A program made the position numbers and the translations under genes. Below, piece after piece: positions 18,648 to 28,349 of a stretch of DNA of 64,000 nucleotides (positions are counted from its first letter, which is position 1; each line of letters begins with the position of its first letter). The notes beneath the pieces are model-generated. The model saw nothing but the letters and a program-made list of their open reading frames with translations. It was not told the origin of the DNA and ran no database searches. The stretch is taken from the NCBI RefSeq assembly GCF_001025155.1, contig NZ_AP012322.1, positions 1,054,001 through 1,118,000 on the forward strand, given 5' to 3'. The DNA comes from Bifidobacterium angulatum DSM 20098 = JCM 7096. GTDB lineage: Bacteria; Actinomycetota; Actinomycetes; Actinomycetales; Bifidobacteriaceae.

Positions 18648-20177
18648 ATGGTTCATACGCCTGTTCTGGCACGAATAACCGCAGCAGTGTCCGGCATCAC
18701 CCTGCTTATGACGCTGGGAGCATGCTCTTCCCCGCAACCGTCATCCAGCAACCCTACTAACGCAAGCACGTCTGCCGACGCCGGATCCGTAACATTGTTC
18801 ACTCCAGCGGACGGCATTACCATATCGCAGAGAACACCACTGAACAAATGGGCGAAACTTGTTCCGCAGATCACCTCCGATCTGAAAAAACAAGGTGTTG
18901 AAAAGCAGAACATCGACACCGTCGTCTCCAGCGATCTTGACGAGCAGAGCCAGCAGTTGCAGGACTGGGTGGTGAAGCATGTCACCAATCTGAAAGACGG
19001 GTCATCCGCGGCCAAGCACAGCACGCTTATCGTTGCCCCGGCCCCGCAGACCAATGTCTCATCACGGCAGTACGGCGACTACGTTACACAGCCCATCGTC
19101 AAAGACGCCCAAGACAGCGAACGCCATGAGGCGGAAAGCCGCATGCGCTCGGCATTGCAGCTGGCGAGAAAATCCGGAATGCATATCGTATTGGTGTCGA
19201 ATACCATCGACGGCTTCACCCCGGATGCCTTCGTCCAATGCTCCACACCCGAGCAAATCGGCGAGCTTCAGGCGAACATGCTGGTAAGCAAACTTGATTT
19301 GGACAAAGTCAGCAAAGGCAATCCCAAAGCCGTGGAGGTGCTGCTCCCCTACACGCATGCCGACGATGCCAAGGAAAGCGACACCGCCGAAATCAACGAC
19401 GCATTTGCCAAAGAAGCTTTCCAAGGCGTATGGAAGGTTCTTAGGCCTTATTACGAACAGGGAAAGGTCTACAGCCCTTCAGGAACCCTGAGCAGGGAGA
19501 CGACCAACGAGGATTGGACCCATGTGGCATTTGACCTCAACGAGAAGGATGGGACGGCAAAGACCATCGAGGATCGCATTCCCACCGTCACCAAAGACGG
19601 CGACTCCGTCCCCACCAAAATCGACGGCATCATCGCAATGAACGATGCCGTGGCTTCCAGCGTGGTAAGCAAACTCGCCAGCATGGGATATACGGGATCG
19701 TCGGCAGACATCAACCCCTCCATCACGATTCCAAGTATTGTAGGCAATATCGCAGGGCATAAGGATCTGCTACGCAAATCGGTTCCGGATCCTGCCAAGT
19801 CGCCGGCCAACGACACGCAATCCCAGCATGATGATTCGTCCGCCAACTCTTCGTCAACGCAGAACGACCATAATTCGCGCTGGCCTGTTATCACCGGATA
19901 CGGCAGTTATGCCGACACCATCCCGCAGGTGGTGAACGGCAAGCAGTGGATGACCGGACTTGAGGATCGCGGCAAGTTGTCCATGGATATCGCCAAGACA
20001 TGCATCCGACTGAACCGGGAGAAAGGCCTCGACGGATTGTCGTTTATTGCAAAACAGACGATCGCCGGCGTTACGGTTCCTACCGTCCATGAGGAACTCA
20101 ACGCCGTCAGCGCCGGCAATCTCAAAACCACATTGATCGACACTGGATACATCACCATGGCCGAAGCGGGATTATAG
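18648..20177 (+). CDS. Orphan substrate-binding-like lipoprotein
   Basis: A 509-residue protein with a lipoprotein signal: hydrophobic stretch to residue 25 then LGAC with the lipidated cysteine at C26, followed by a Ser/Asn/Thr-rich linker. The mature part resembles type I periplasmic binding proteins (LacI/ribose-binding fold): VTLFTPADG at the first strand, HIVLVSNTIDGF in the middle, KIDGIIAMNDAVASSVVSKLASMGYTG typical of the second domain, and WPVITGYGSYAD further on. A polar low-complexity insertion (about residues 385-410: Ser, Asn, Gln, Asp, His) interrupts the C-terminal part. No permease or ATPase gene adjoins it, so the partner and ligand are unknown; it could be a sensor or binding protein. 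The Shine-Dalgarno is weak. icd upstream has its own terminator. Confidence 0.75.
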   Translation: MVHTPVLARITAAVSGITLLMTLGACSSPQPSSSNPTNASTSADAGSVTLFTPADGITISQRTPLNKWAKLVPQITSDLKKQGVEKQNIDTVVSSDLDEQSQQLQDWVVKHVTNLKDGSSAAKHSTLIVAPAPQTNVSSRQYGDYVTQPIVKDAQDSERHEAESRMRSALQLARKSGMHIVLVSNTIDGFTPDAFVQCSTPEQIGELQANMLVSKLDLDKVSKGNPKAVEVLLPYTHADDAKESDTAEINDAFAKEAFQGVWKVLRPYYEQGKVYSPSGTLSRETTNEDWTHVAFDLNEKDGTAKTIEDRIPTVTKDGDSVPTKIDGIIAMNDAVASSVVSKLASMGYTGSSADINPSITIPSIVGNIAGHKDLLRKSVPDPAKSPANDTQSQHDDSSANSSSTQNDHNSRWPVITGYGSYADTIPQVVNGKQWMTGLEDRGKLSMDIAKTCIRLNREKGLDGLSFIAKQTIAGVTVPTVHEELNAVSAGNLKTTLIDTGYITMAEAGL

Positions 20178-20193
20178 GCCGTATGTCATCCCA

Positions 20194-20236
20194 TATGGTT
20201 GTGCCTCGTCAGGAATTCTGACGAGGCACAACCATA
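20194..20236 (+). terminator. Perfect 19-bp hairpin after the lipoprotein gene
   Basis: Arms 20194-20212 and 20218-20236 are exact complements around a 5-nt loop, 16 bases past the stop codon. No clear U-tract. Confidence 0.75.
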
Positions 20237-20273
20237 TTCGCTGAACATCACTTGAGCGGCTGTGTCGCGAAGC

Positions 20274-20340
20274 GGATCCTAAACGGCTTGAACGACACCA
20301 GGAATATTAAAAGCCCAGTCGTTCAAGCTGTTTAGGATCC
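20274..20340. repeat. 23-bp inverted repeat, one arm inside the 3' end of era
   Basis: Arms 20274-20296 and 20318-20340 pair over 23 bases with one exception. The arm at 20318-20340 encodes the era residues SDPKQLERL region; the other arm lies beyond the era stop. The exception is G-U on plus-strand RNA and A-C on minus-strand RNA. It can act as a converging-gene terminator between the lipoprotein gene and era. Confidence 0.7.
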
Positions 20341-21284
20341 GACTGCCATCCCTTGGCCACCTTGACGTGCAGATCAAGACGGGCTTTGCGCCCGACGATG
20401 CGGTTCACGGCGGTACGCAGCTTTTTCTTGACTGCGGTAAGGTTCGCAGCTCCCTTGCCGATGATGATCGGCTTTTGAGAATCACGCTCCACGTAGATGG
20501 AGACGTTCACCTGCGCCTTGCCGTCATATTGCGCTCCGGTTTCGTTATCTTCCGGATAGTCTATGGAATCCACCACAACGGCCAGAGAATGCGGCAGCTC
20601 GTCGTTCAGCTGCTCAAGGAACGCACCTCGGATAAGTTCGGCGATGGTTTCTTCGGGACGTTCCTCGCTCAGCTGCTCGGCCGGGTACATTTGCGGACCT
20701 TCCGGCGTGTGATCGATCAGCACGGAACGCACTTCGTCAAGATTGTCGTGTTTCAGGGCGCTGACCGGTACGATATCGGCGAAGTCGGCGAATTCATTGA
20801 CTTCGATGAGCTTGGCGATGAGCTGTTCGCGAGAAAGTTCGTCGATTTTGGTGACAATGGCGATTAACGGCACGTGCCATTTGAAGGTGCCGTCCTCGCG
20901 TTTGGTGGCAAAATTCGCGCGCAGACGCGACATGATGCGCTTGTCGCCAGGGCCGATCTCCTGGTCGCCGGGCAGCAGGAACGCCACAACATCCACATCG
21001 GATAGCGACTCGTCTACGATGTCGTTCAACCGTTGCCCGAGCAACGTGCGAGGCCTGTGGATGCCAGGGGTGTCTACCAGCACCAACTGGGCGTTGTCGG
21101 TGGTAAGCACACCGCGAATGGCTTTACGAGTGGTTTCCGGCCTTGACGATGCGATAGCGATCTGAGTGCCGATCAGCGCATTCACCAAAGTGGATTTGCC
21201 TACATTCGGGCGTCCGACCACGGCTACAAAGCCGGAACGGTATGGTTCGGATGCCAGCTTGGCACTGGCAGGTGTATCGGTCAT
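20307..21284 (-). CDS. era: GTPase Era
   Basis: Ribosome-assembly GTPase that binds the 3' end of 16S rRNA. The 325-residue product shows G1 GRPNVGKST, G2 around ETTRKAIRG, G3 DTPGIH, G4 TKID in place of the usual NKxD, and the C-terminal KH domain with KPIIIGKGAANLTAVKKK. The start at 21284 is preceded by AGGAG and lies one base after the stop of the CorC-like gene; longer in-frame extensions are not era-like. The last codons form one arm of a long inverted repeat. Era follows ybeY and phoH, other 16S maturation or RNA-linked genes. Confidence 0.96.
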   Translation of the reverse strand: MTDTPASAKLASEPYRSGFVAVVGRPNVGKSTLVNALIGTQIAIASSRPETTRKAIRGVLTTDNAQLVLVDTPGIHRPRTLLGQRLNDIVDESLSDVDVVAFLLPGDQEIGPGDKRIMSRLRANFATKREDGTFKWHVPLIAIVTKIDELSREQLIAKLIEVNEFADFADIVPVSALKHDNLDEVRSVLIDHTPEGPQMYPAEQLSEERPEETIAELIRGAFLEQLNDELPHSLAVVVDSIDYPEDNETGAQYDGKAQVNVSIYVERDSQKPIIIGKGAANLTAVKKKLRTAVNRIVGRKARLDLHVKVAKGWQSDPKQLERLGF

Positions 21285-21285
21285 G

Positions 21286-22704
21286 TCACTCCTTGCGATC
21301 GTGTTGTTCATTGTTCTCGTCGTTATCGGCATTGGCTTGATTGGCTTGTGTGTTGCCATCTTCCTCGCGCCCCTCGACTCCATCGGGTTCGACATCGATA
21401 GTCGATACCTTCTTACGCCGGCCAGCGGAGTCGACTGCGGTAAGCCTGATGCCACGGGTCACCGCCGAAGCTCCGACAATAGGCACTCGGCCGAGTAATT
21501 TGGTCAGCAAGCCATATACGGTATCGACATCATCCTCATCGATGTCGATCTCATACAGCTCCTCCAGGTCCGCGATAGACGTGCGGGCAGGAAGGCTCCA
21601 TTTGCGTTCCCCGATTTTCTTCGGCTCGGCGTGCTGGGTGCGATCATGCTCATCCTCCAGTTCGCCCACGATCTGTTCGATGGCATCCTCGATGGTGACC
21701 ATGCCGGCGATACCGCCATACTCGTCCACGACGATGGCCACATGCTGCCTGGATCGCTGCATCTGGTGGAACAGATCGTCCACGGGCTTCGATTCGGGAA
21801 CCAGCATGGGGTCACGCACAATGGATGCCACGTCACGGCTCATTGCAGCCGGATTGAAGGCTGTGGCACGCACCGCATCCTTCAGATAGGCCACGCCCAC
21901 AAGATCATCCACGTCCTCGCCTATCACCGGCACACGTGAGAACCCGGAACGAGAACACAGCTGCAACATGTCCTCCAACGTGGATTTTCGTTCGATGGTG
22001 ATCATGTCGGTACGCGGCACCATGATCTCTCTGGTCAATGTTTCCGAAAGCATCAGTACATTGCGCATCATTTCGGAGACCTCAGGGTCGAATTCGTTCG
22101 ATTCGACCATACGGTCGATTGCCGCACGCCCCTGCTCCAGCTGGATCTTCTCAAGCTCCTCGTCGTCCGATAGGTTCAAATCGCGACGACGATGCCCATC
22201 CTTGCTTTCGTTTCCGCGTGCAAACGGGGTAACAGCCACGGCGAAACCCACCAGGCGCGCATGCTTGATCATAATATCCGTCGGCATGTTGACACCGGTT
22301 TCACGCGGACGCACCAAAACGCTCACCACGGCAATTACAAACGCGAACACCACACCGGACAGCAGCTCAATCCACCAGGAGGCACCCCATATGCCAGCGA
22401 CTACCGCAATAAGCACGCCTGAAAGCACATTGCAGGTGATGCGGAAGAACGCACACGAACCTGCGGTGGCGTAACGGTTGGCGATGAAACGCTGCACTTG
22501 CTGGATGCGTTTGATTTTCTTATCCGTGGTGAACTGGTTCGTGTCCGGATCCGTCTGCACTTCGAATATGCGATTGTTGAGATTCGCGCGCGTCACTCGT
22601 CCTACGGCACCTTCGGCCGAAGCCATGGACAGCGAAAGCCAGACCAGCAGCGCCACCGCCACCACCAGTGCCGCACTGAGCATAATCAACGTCATTCGAT
22701 CCAT
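21286..22704 (-). CDS. CorC/HlyC-type membrane protein with CBS domain pair
   Basis: A 472-residue membrane protein: N-terminal helix (residues 5-28), further hydrophobic segments around 85-135, then a CBS pair (from about EIMVPRTDMITIE to VTIEDAIEQIVGELEDEHD) and a C-terminal CorC_HlyC domain (RKWSLPARTSIADLEELYEID...VYGLLTKLLGRVP). A highly acidic, Asn/Glu/Asp-rich tail ends the protein. Members are linked to Mg2+/Co2+ efflux or resistance in other bacteria; substrate here is inferred only. It lies between ybeY and era, the usual place for such genes. Confidence 0.88.
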   Translation of the reverse strand: MDRMTLIMLSAALVVAVALLVWLSLSMASAEGAVGRVTRANLNNRIFEVQTDPDTNQFTTDKKIKRIQQVQRFIANRYATAGSCAFFRITCNVLSGVLIAVVAGIWGASWWIELLSGVVFAFVIAVVSVLVRPRETGVNMPTDIMIKHARLVGFAVAVTPFARGNESKDGHRRRDLNLSDDEELEKIQLEQGRAAIDRMVESNEFDPEVSEMMRNVLMLSETLTREIMVPRTDMITIERKSTLEDMLQLCSRSGFSRVPVIGEDVDDLVGVAYLKDAVRATAFNPAAMSRDVASIVRDPMLVPESKPVDDLFHQMQRSRQHVAIVVDEYGGIAGMVTIEDAIEQIVGELEDEHDRTQHAEPKKIGERKWSLPARTSIADLEELYEIDIDEDDVDTVYGLLTKLLGRVPIVGASAVTRGIRLTAVDSAGRRKKVSTIDVEPDGVEGREEDGNTQANQANADNDENNEQHDRKE

Positions 22705-22752
22705 ATCGACCCTATTCCCCAGTCACCCTGCACATACACGGATACCGTCCGC

Positions 22753-23298
22753 TCAGCGCGTCAGCTCGCGGCCGGAACCATGCTCCGCATCCCATGCCGC
22801 CAGTTCATCGATGCTTCCGGCAGGCAGTGAAACAGGAGCGCCAAGATCCTGTCGGACCGCGATGAAGGTCAGTAGCAACTGTCGCTGCAGTCCGAACATC
22901 TGCCGTTCCTGTTCGGCGTTCACGTGGTCGTAGCCGAGCAAATGCAGGATGCCATGAATCGTCAGCAACAGCATCTCCTGCAGCACGCCATGCCCGGCCG
23001 CGGCAGCCTGCTGGGCGGCGACCCACGGGCAGATCACAATATCGCCGAGCACGCCTTCCATAACGGTGCTGCCGTTGCCTGGGCGCAGCTCGTCCATCGG
23101 AAAGCTCATCACATCGGTCGGCCCTTCCAGGTTCATCCAATGCATATGCATCTGCGCAATGGGATCCGGATCGACAAACAGAATCGTCAGATCGGACTGC
23201 GTGCTGACACGCATCTGATCCATGACCCAGACTCCGAGATCGGAAAACACCTTCAGATCGATCGACCATACGGTTTCATTGGAAACATCAACGCTCAT
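22753..23298 (-). CDS. ybeY: Endoribonuclease YbeY (16S rRNA maturation, ribosome quality control)
   Basis: Zinc-dependent single-strand endoribonuclease. The metal-binding motif is complete as [11 protein letters not shown] with H115, H119 and H125, preceded by the conserved [10 protein letters not shown] and LGDIVICP segments. The length is 181 residues, with a C-terminal extension after the metal site. GAGGGA is upstream of the ATG. Its first codons overlap the phoH end by 11 bases, indicating translational coupling. Confidence 0.95.
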   Translation of the reverse strand: MSVDVSNETVWSIDLKVFSDLGVWVMDQMRVSTQSDLTILFVDPDPIAQMHMHWMNLEGPTDVMSFPMDELRPGNGSTVMEGVLGDIVICPWVAAQQAAAAGHGVLQEMLLLTIHGILHLLGYDHVNAEQERQMFGLQRQLLLTFIAVRQDLGAPVSLPAGSIDELAAWDAEHGSGRELTR

Positions 23299-24409
23299 CG
23301 CTGTTCTTATCCCTCTTATGCCTGTCGTTCATCGCTGTGCGCGACATTCGCCTATGATCGCCGTCAAGTCCCTCATACTGGTTGTATGCGGCTACAATGC
23401 GCCCGACCAGACGATGGCGTACCACATCCTCCGCCGTCATATGCACGAAGGAGATATCGTCGATATCGCCAAGAATATGCTCTATGGTGGCAAGACCCGA
23501 ACGGGGAACCGCAAGGTCGACCTGTGTGATATCGCCGGTAATCACCATCTTGGTGTTGAACCCCAGTCTGGTGAGGAACATCTTCATCTGTTCCTCGGTG
23601 GTGTTCTGCGCTTCATCGAGAATGACGAACGCATCGTTCAATGTACGGCCACGCATATAGGCAAGCGGTGCGACCTCGATGGTGCCGTCATCCATATAGC
23701 GCTTCAGCTGGTCCGCTCCCAGCATGTCGGACAGTGCGTCGTACAGGGGACGCAGATACGGATCCACCTTCTCGTTCAACGTTCCGGGCAGAAAACCGAG
23801 GCTCTCCCCCGCTTCAACGGCAGGACGGGTGAGAATGATGCGACGCACCTGCCTATCCTGGAATGCGCGTACGGCTTTGGCGACGGCCAGATACGTCTTG
23901 CCGGTGCCTGCAGGCCCTATGCCGAATGTGATGGTGTGCGTTTCGATTGCGGCAACATATGCCACTTGGCCGGCGGTTTTCGCGCGAACGGGCTTGCCGG
24001 AGGCGTAGGTGATGACTCCCGCGACGGATGGTTTGCGCCGCTCCGCATTCGTCCGCGTCTCGGTATGCTCGATGCGCTTGAGGTTCTCTATGGCCTTGCC
24101 ATGCCCGGGATGGGTTGCGCGTGTATGGTTATCGAGCACATCCTGCTCAATCATGCGGCGCACGGTTTGCGCGTCCATCGGCAAAGTGTGGGCGGCATCC
24201 ACAATCATTTCGATAAGGTGTTCCGCCTTCGACGCATCGGATTCGGTCCGCGCGGATCGCGAGGCGATGATGATGCGATTGCCTCGGACGGTGAAATCCA
24301 CTTCCGGGTATGCGCGTTCGATTTCCCTAATGACTTCATCAACCGGGCCAAGCACGGACACAGGGTCAAGCTCGGCGGGAATGGTAATGGTGCGGGTTGT
24401 CGTCGCCAC
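23288..24409 (-). CDS. phoH: PhoH-like ATPase
   Basis: Cytoplasmic P-loop ATPase of the PhoH family, associated with RNA metabolism through its constant pairing with ybeY. Visible motifs are Walker A GPAGTGKT (about residues 165-172), [18 protein letters not shown], Walker B VILDEAQN and the [14 protein letters not shown] sensor segment. I chose the GTG at 24409 because GGAAGGA lies just upstream; a TTG at 24433 would overlap the HIT gene and lacks a site. The product is 373 residues. Confidence 0.92.
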   Translation of the reverse strand: MATTTRTITIPAELDPVSVLGPVDEVIREIERAYPEVDFTVRGNRIIIASRSARTESDASKAEHLIEMIVDAAHTLPMDAQTVRRMIEQDVLDNHTRATHPGHGKAIENLKRIEHTETRTNAERRKPSVAGVITYASGKPVRAKTAGQVAYVAAIETHTITFGIGPAGTGKTYLAVAKAVRAFQDRQVRRIILTRPAVEAGESLGFLPGTLNEKVDPYLRPLYDALSDMLGADQLKRYMDDGTIEVAPLAYMRGRTLNDAFVILDEAQNTTEEQMKMFLTRLGFNTKMVITGDITQVDLAVPRSGLATIEHILGDIDDISFVHMTAEDVVRHRLVGRIVAAYNQYEGLDGDHRRMSRTAMNDRHKRDKNSDER

Positions 24410-24422
24410 TGGTTCCTTCCGT

Positions 24423-24761
24423 CTACTCGTCAAGCACTTCGCCGGTCAGCACATGCGCATGCGCATGGAATACGGTCTGCCCGGCATCACGCCCGGTGTT
24501 GAATACCAGACGGTATTCGCCATGGAACTCCTTGTCGGCAATGCTCTGGGCAACTTCGACGATATGATCGAGTTGCGCCGGATCGGATTGTGCCAGCTCG
24601 CTGACGTTGGCCACATGACGCTTCGGCACGATCAGTACATGGATTTTCGCCTTGGGATTAATATCCTTGAACGCGTAGGTGGTGTCGTCCTCATATACCT
24701 TGGTGCTCGGAATCTGGCCGGCAATAATCTTGCAGAACAGGCAATCTTCGGCTTCGCTCAT
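24423..24761 (-). CDS. HIT-family nucleotide-binding protein
   Basis: A 112-residue histidine-triad protein. The active-site triad is [12 protein letters not shown] (HxHxH) near the C-terminus, preceded by [13 protein letters not shown] with two cysteines that could bind zinc and [14 protein letters not shown]. Such proteins hydrolyse AMP-linked amides or similar nucleotides; the natural substrate is not evident. Start at 24761 is supported by GGAG. It lies 14 bases ahead of phoH and 80 bases after rsmE. Confidence 0.92.
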   Translation of the reverse strand: MSEAEDCLFCKIIAGQIPSTKVYEDDTTYAFKDINPKAKIHVLIVPKRHVANVSELAQSDPAQLDHIVEVAQSIADKEFHGEYRLVFNTGRDAGQTVFHAHAHVLTGEVLDE

Positions 24762-24840
24762 CGTTCGCTCCTTCAACACGGTTCTATGCAGTCTTATGCT
24801 ATTGCGCCGCCACGACGCATAAACCATCGCAAACGCATTG

Positions 24841-25638
24841 TCATGCGTACCGTCCCAAAGTCCGGCTCAGCAGCGAAAGCGCAACGGGGCCTGCCGTCGA
24901 AGCCCTCAGGATGTTGCTTCCCAGCACCACGCTCTTCGCGCCCGCTTCTACGAATTGAGACACCTCGACCTCGCTGATTCCGCCCTCGGGCCCTACCACC
25001 ACGTATACCGTGCGGGGCTTGCCGTCTTTCAGACACTCGTCGGCGAGATGGCCGACATGCCGCTCGATGGATTCCCATGTGTCGGTGGCGTCCTGATGCA
25101 ATACGATCACCAGATCACCGTGCACATTGGCGCGCAGAATCATGGAAACGATCTGCTTGCTGGAAACGCAATCCTCCAGCTGTGGCGTGAATGCGCGACG
25201 CGATTGTTCGGTTGCGGCCTGCAATGCAGAAAGCCATTTGCGATCCGTTCTTCCGTTTTTCCACTTGGCGATGGACCGATCCGCCTGCCAGGGTACCACG
25301 GTGTCGACTCCGATCTGCGTGGCGATATCGATGGCCTGCTCATCATGCCCGCTCTTCGCCAGGGCCTGCACAAGAGCCAGCCTGGTGACAGGCTGTGCCT
25401 CCCTGACGAATTCGCGGACTTCAGCAATACCATTATCCGCGTCGTCAAGCACTACGGTAAGCCGCAGCCCCCTGCCATCGGAAAGCTGGAACTCGTCGCC
25501 CTCCTTCAAACGCATGGACTGCACGGCATGGCGTCTGACTTGCGGCGGCAGGGTCAGCTTCCATCCAACATTCGCTTCGTCGGAATTCACCGGCACGTCG
25601 TCCTTATCGGGATCAAACAGGAATACAGCATTCGTCAT
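24841..25638 (-). CDS. rsmE: 16S rRNA (uracil-1498-N3)-methyltransferase
   Basis: SPOUT-class enzyme methylating U1498 of 16S rRNA. The 265-residue product shows the N-terminal PUA-like part (RRHAVQSMRLKEGDEFQLSDG), QALAKSGHDEQAIDIATQIGVD, the WQADRSIAKW and EQSRRAFTPQL segments, and the C-terminal SAM knot with VVVGPEGGISEVEV and LGSNILRASTAG. AGGAG precedes the ATG at 25638. It begins a run of RNA-related genes (HIT, phoH, ybeY, era). Confidence 0.94.
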   Translation of the reverse strand: MTNAVFLFDPDKDDVPVNSDEANVGWKLTLPPQVRRHAVQSMRLKEGDEFQLSDGRGLRLTVVLDDADNGIAEVREFVREAQPVTRLALVQALAKSGHDEQAIDIATQIGVDTVVPWQADRSIAKWKNGRTDRKWLSALQAATEQSRRAFTPQLEDCVSSKQIVSMILRANVHGDLVIVLHQDATDTWESIERHVGHLADECLKDGKPRTVYVVVGPEGGISEVEVSQFVEAGAKSVVLGSNILRASTAGPVALSLLSRTLGRYA

Positions 25639-25753
25639 GGCTCCTAGGCTATCAACAACGGTCATCATCACCGACACACAGCAGTCGCGACACGCCGATA
25701 TTGCATTCAACCGATTCGGTGCTAAAGTATCACTCGTTGCCAAACAGCGACCT

Positions 25754-25841
25754 GCCCGGGTGGCGGAATGGTAGACGCGCTAGCTTGAGGTGCTAGTGGT
25801 TATTTTATACGACCGTACGGGTTCAAGTCCCGTCTCGGGCA
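25754..25841 (+). tRNA. tRNA-Leu (anticodon GAG)
   Basis: An 88-nt cloverleaf with 7-bp acceptor stem (25754-25760 with 25834-25840, one G-U), the D-arm GGCGGAATGGTAGAC, a 5-bp anticodon stem CTAGC/GCTAG and loop TTGAGGT giving anticodon GAG, a long class II variable arm, and T-arm ACGGG-TTCAAGT-CCCGT. CCA is not encoded. It is followed at once by an intrinsic terminator. Confidence 0.95.
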
Positions 25842-25846
25842 CAAGT

Positions 25847-25872
25847 AAAACCCCTTGGAAACAAGGGGTTTT
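25847..25872 (+). terminator. Intrinsic terminator after tRNA-Leu
   Basis: Arms 25847-25857 and 25862-25872 (11 bp with a GAAA tetraloop); the downstream arm ends in TTTT and is followed by GTTGT. It ends the tRNA transcript just before the methyltransferase gene. Confidence 0.88.
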
Positions 25873-25897
25873 GTTGTATCTCAAGGAGTTTTCGCAT

Positions 25898-26770
25898 ATG
25901 CGCTTCATCGAATTGGAATCCATTGATGACGAACGAGTCGGCGCATACGTGAATCTCACCGAAATCCAGCTGCGTAATCGGTTGGAACCCGCCAAAGGGC
26001 TGTTCATCGCGGAATCCCCCAAGGTTATCGACCGCGCGCTGGCGGCGCATCGCGAACCCCTATCCCTGCTGGTCGAGCGCCCCTGGCTTGAAGGCATGGC
26101 CAGCATGTTCGCCCGCATCGACGAGCAATGGGGACCTGATATTCCGGTATACGTGGCATCACCGGAACAGCTGAAGCGCCTGACCGGATACCGTCTGCAC
26201 CGTGGGGCGCTTAGTGCGATGCGCCGCTGGCCGCTGCCATCCGTGGAGGAGGTGTGCAGGGGCGCCCATCGTGTGGCCGTGATGGAGAACATTGTCGATC
26301 CGACCAATGTAGGTGCGCTGATGCGTTCCGCGGCGGCGCTTGACGTCGATGCGGTTCTGGTGACACCGTCATGCGGCGACCCGCTGTACCGACGCGCAGC
26401 GCGTGTCTCGATGGGAACCGTGTTCCAAGTGCCATGGACCCGCATCGATGGCGATGATAAGCATTATTGGCCGTTCAAGGGGCTGGAGGAACTCCATTCG
26501 CTTGGCTTCACGACAGTGGCCATGGCGCTCGAGGACGATTCGATCAGTCTCGATGAACTGACCCGACGCCTGAACAGCAGCGCTTCCGACCCGCAGCATA
26601 TCGATAAACTGGCGCTTATCTTCGGCACCGAGGGCGACGGACTCAACCGCCATACCATTGCACGCGCCGATCTGACGGTGAAGATTCCGATGTCGCACGA
26701 TGTGGACAGTCTCAACGTCGCCGCGTCAAGCGCCGTCGCTTTTTATGCAACCCGACGGTTAGATGACTAA
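25898..26770 (+). CDS. TrmH/SpoU-family RNA methyltransferase
   Basis: SPOUT-class 2'-O-methyltransferase acting on rRNA or tRNA; target not deducible. The 290-residue product has an N-terminal substrate-binding part (NRLEPAKGLFIAESPKVI) and the three SpoU motifs: VENIVDP-like ENIVDPTNVGALMRSAAA, LIFGTEGDGL and VKIPMSHDVDSLNVAASSAVA. AAGGAG lies 8 bases upstream of the ATG at 25898. An open frame running upstream through the tRNA is not part of the gene. Confidence 0.92.
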   Translation: MRFIELESIDDERVGAYVNLTEIQLRNRLEPAKGLFIAESPKVIDRALAAHREPLSLLVERPWLEGMASMFARIDEQWGPDIPVYVASPEQLKRLTGYRLHRGALSAMRRWPLPSVEEVCRGAHRVAVMENIVDPTNVGALMRSAAALDVDAVLVTPSCGDPLYRRAARVSMGTVFQVPWTRIDGDDKHYWPFKGLEELHSLGFTTVAMALEDDSISLDELTRRLNSSASDPQHIDKLALIFGTEGDGLNRHTIARADLTVKIPMSHDVDSLNVAASSAVAFYATRRLDD

Positions 26771-26937
26771 TTTATGAATTTACGCCAAAACTGTTAGACA
26801 TGCATGCGACATTGCTTGCATATTGTTTTTTTTGTGCAATTATGGACGGTAGAGGTTGGCGAGGAAGCTGACTGCTAACGACGTTGCCTGTTCGACGTCA
26901 CCAATCGTCATGATTGATATGAGAGGAGCCACGCACT

Positions 26938-28185
26938 ATGGCAAAGAACAAGCAGAAGATTCTGTCCATCGTATTGGCAGGTGGTGAAGGCACGCGCCTG
27001 ATGCCGCTGACTCGTGATCGCGCAAAGCCTGCGGTGCCATTTGGCGGCGTGTACCGTCTTATCGATTTCCCGCTATCGAATCTGGTGAATTCCGACTACC
27101 GCCACATCGTGGTACTCACCCAGTACAAGTCACATTCGCTGGATCGGCATATCTCCCAGATGTGGCGCTTCTCCTCGCTGCTCGGCAACTACGTATCCCC
27201 TGTGCCGGCGCAGCAGCGTCTGGGCAAGCACTGGTATCTGGGTTCCGCCGACGCCATCTATCAGACCATCAATATCATCGAGGATGTGCAGCCCGATATC
27301 GTGGTGATTGTCGGCGCCGATCATGTTTACCGTATGGACTTCGGCCAGATGGTCGAGCAGCATATCGAGTCCGGTGCCGAGTTCACCGTGGCCGGCATCC
27401 GTCAGCCGATCGAACAGTCGAACCAGTTCGGCGTGATCGATGTCGACCCCGATCATCCGAATCAGATCAAGTCGTTCCTGGAAAAGCCCGACACCTGCGC
27501 GGGTCTGCCCGACGACCCGAACACCTTCCTGGCGTCTATGGGCAACTATGTGGCCAATACCGACGCCCTGTTCGACGCATTGTCCAAGGATGCGAAGAGC
27601 GAAGACACCAAGCATGATATGGGCGGCGACATCGCGCCGTACTTCGCCTCTCGCGGCGAGGCAGGCGTCTACGACTTCAATTCGAATGTTATTCCGGGGG
27701 CCACGGACACCGATCACGCCTATTGGCGCGACGTGGGCACGCTCAAGCAGTTCTACGATGCGCACATGGATCTGATCGCCTACGTGCCCGAGTTCAACCT
27801 GTACAACCAGGCATGGCCGATCTACACGAATTCCGGCACACTGCCGCCGGCGAAATTCGTTCACGCAGGACGCGACCGCCTCGGCCACGCCACGGATTCG
27901 ATCGTCTCCCCCGGTGTCATCATTTCCGGCGGTGAAGTGCATCATTCCGTGCTGTCGCCGAACGTGCACATCCATTCCTGGTCGCAGGTGGTCGATTCCA
28001 TCCTGTTCGACGGTGTGGTCATCAATCGTCGCGCACGCGTCTACAAGGCGATTCTCGACAAGAACGTCGTGCTGACCGAAAACTCCACCGTCGGCATCGA
28101 CACGGAACACGATCTGGCCCGTGGATTCACCGTCACGCCGGAGGGCATCACCGTCGTACCGAAGGGTACTGTGGTGGATGACTGA
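26938..28185 (+). CDS. glgC: Glucose-1-phosphate adenylyltransferase (ADP-glucose pyrophosphorylase)
   Basis: First committed step of glycogen synthesis: glucose 1-phosphate + ATP to ADP-glucose. The 415-residue protein has the allosteric/nucleotide motif [25 protein letters not shown], the glucose-1-P site region FLEKP, WRDVGT and a C-terminal left-handed beta-helix. AGAGGAG precedes the ATG. The 167-base upstream region is AT-rich, with a run of eight T residues at about 26824-26831, and likely carries its promoter. No other glycogen genes adjoin. Confidence 0.96.
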   Translation: MAKNKQKILSIVLAGGEGTRLMPLTRDRAKPAVPFGGVYRLIDFPLSNLVNSDYRHIVVLTQYKSHSLDRHISQMWRFSSLLGNYVSPVPAQQRLGKHWYLGSADAIYQTINIIEDVQPDIVVIVGADHVYRMDFGQMVEQHIESGAEFTVAGIRQPIEQSNQFGVIDVDPDHPNQIKSFLEKPDTCAGLPDDPNTFLASMGNYVANTDALFDALSKDAKSEDTKHDMGGDIAPYFASRGEAGVYDFNSNVIPGATDTDHAYWRDVGTLKQFYDAHMDLIAYVPEFNLYNQAWPIYTNSGTLPPAKFVHAGRDRLGHATDSIVSPGVIISGGEVHHSVLSPNVHIHSWSQVVDSILFDGVVINRRARVYKAILDKNVVLTENSTVGIDTEHDLARGFTVTPEGITVVPKGTVVDD

Positions 28186-28208
28186 GTTTTAAGACTCCTA
28201 TCACTGCG

Positions 28209-28254
28209 AATGATGTTGGCCGGCAATCGTGCACGATTGCCGGCCAACATCATT
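28209..28254. terminator. Perfect 46-base palindrome between glgC and sufT
   Basis: Arms 28209-28229 and 28234-28254 (21 bp) with loop TGCA; the whole element is a perfect palindrome and would fold identically on either strand. It lies 23 bases after the glgC stop and is the longest stem in the window. Confidence 0.8.
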
Positions 28255-28292
28255 GTGAGCATTAGGGAATCGACTCCACCCATCACATAGCG

Positions 28293-28334
28293 AATGGCCT
28301 GCTCATCCATCATTCGATGGATGAGCAGGCCATT
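28293..28334 (-). terminator. Perfect 19-bp hairpin downstream of sufT
   Basis: Arms 28293-28311 and 28316-28334, 4-nt loop, 15 bases after the sufT stop. With the palindrome at 28209-28254 each convergent gene has its own hairpin. Confidence 0.75.
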
Positions 28335-28349
28335 TCTCAATCGCTGGAA

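Noticed and set aside
25790..25897. In-frame extension of the TrmH-family gene through the tRNA-Leu
   Set aside because: The extension overlaps the tRNA and its terminator and has no homology; AAGGAG marks the ATG at 25898.
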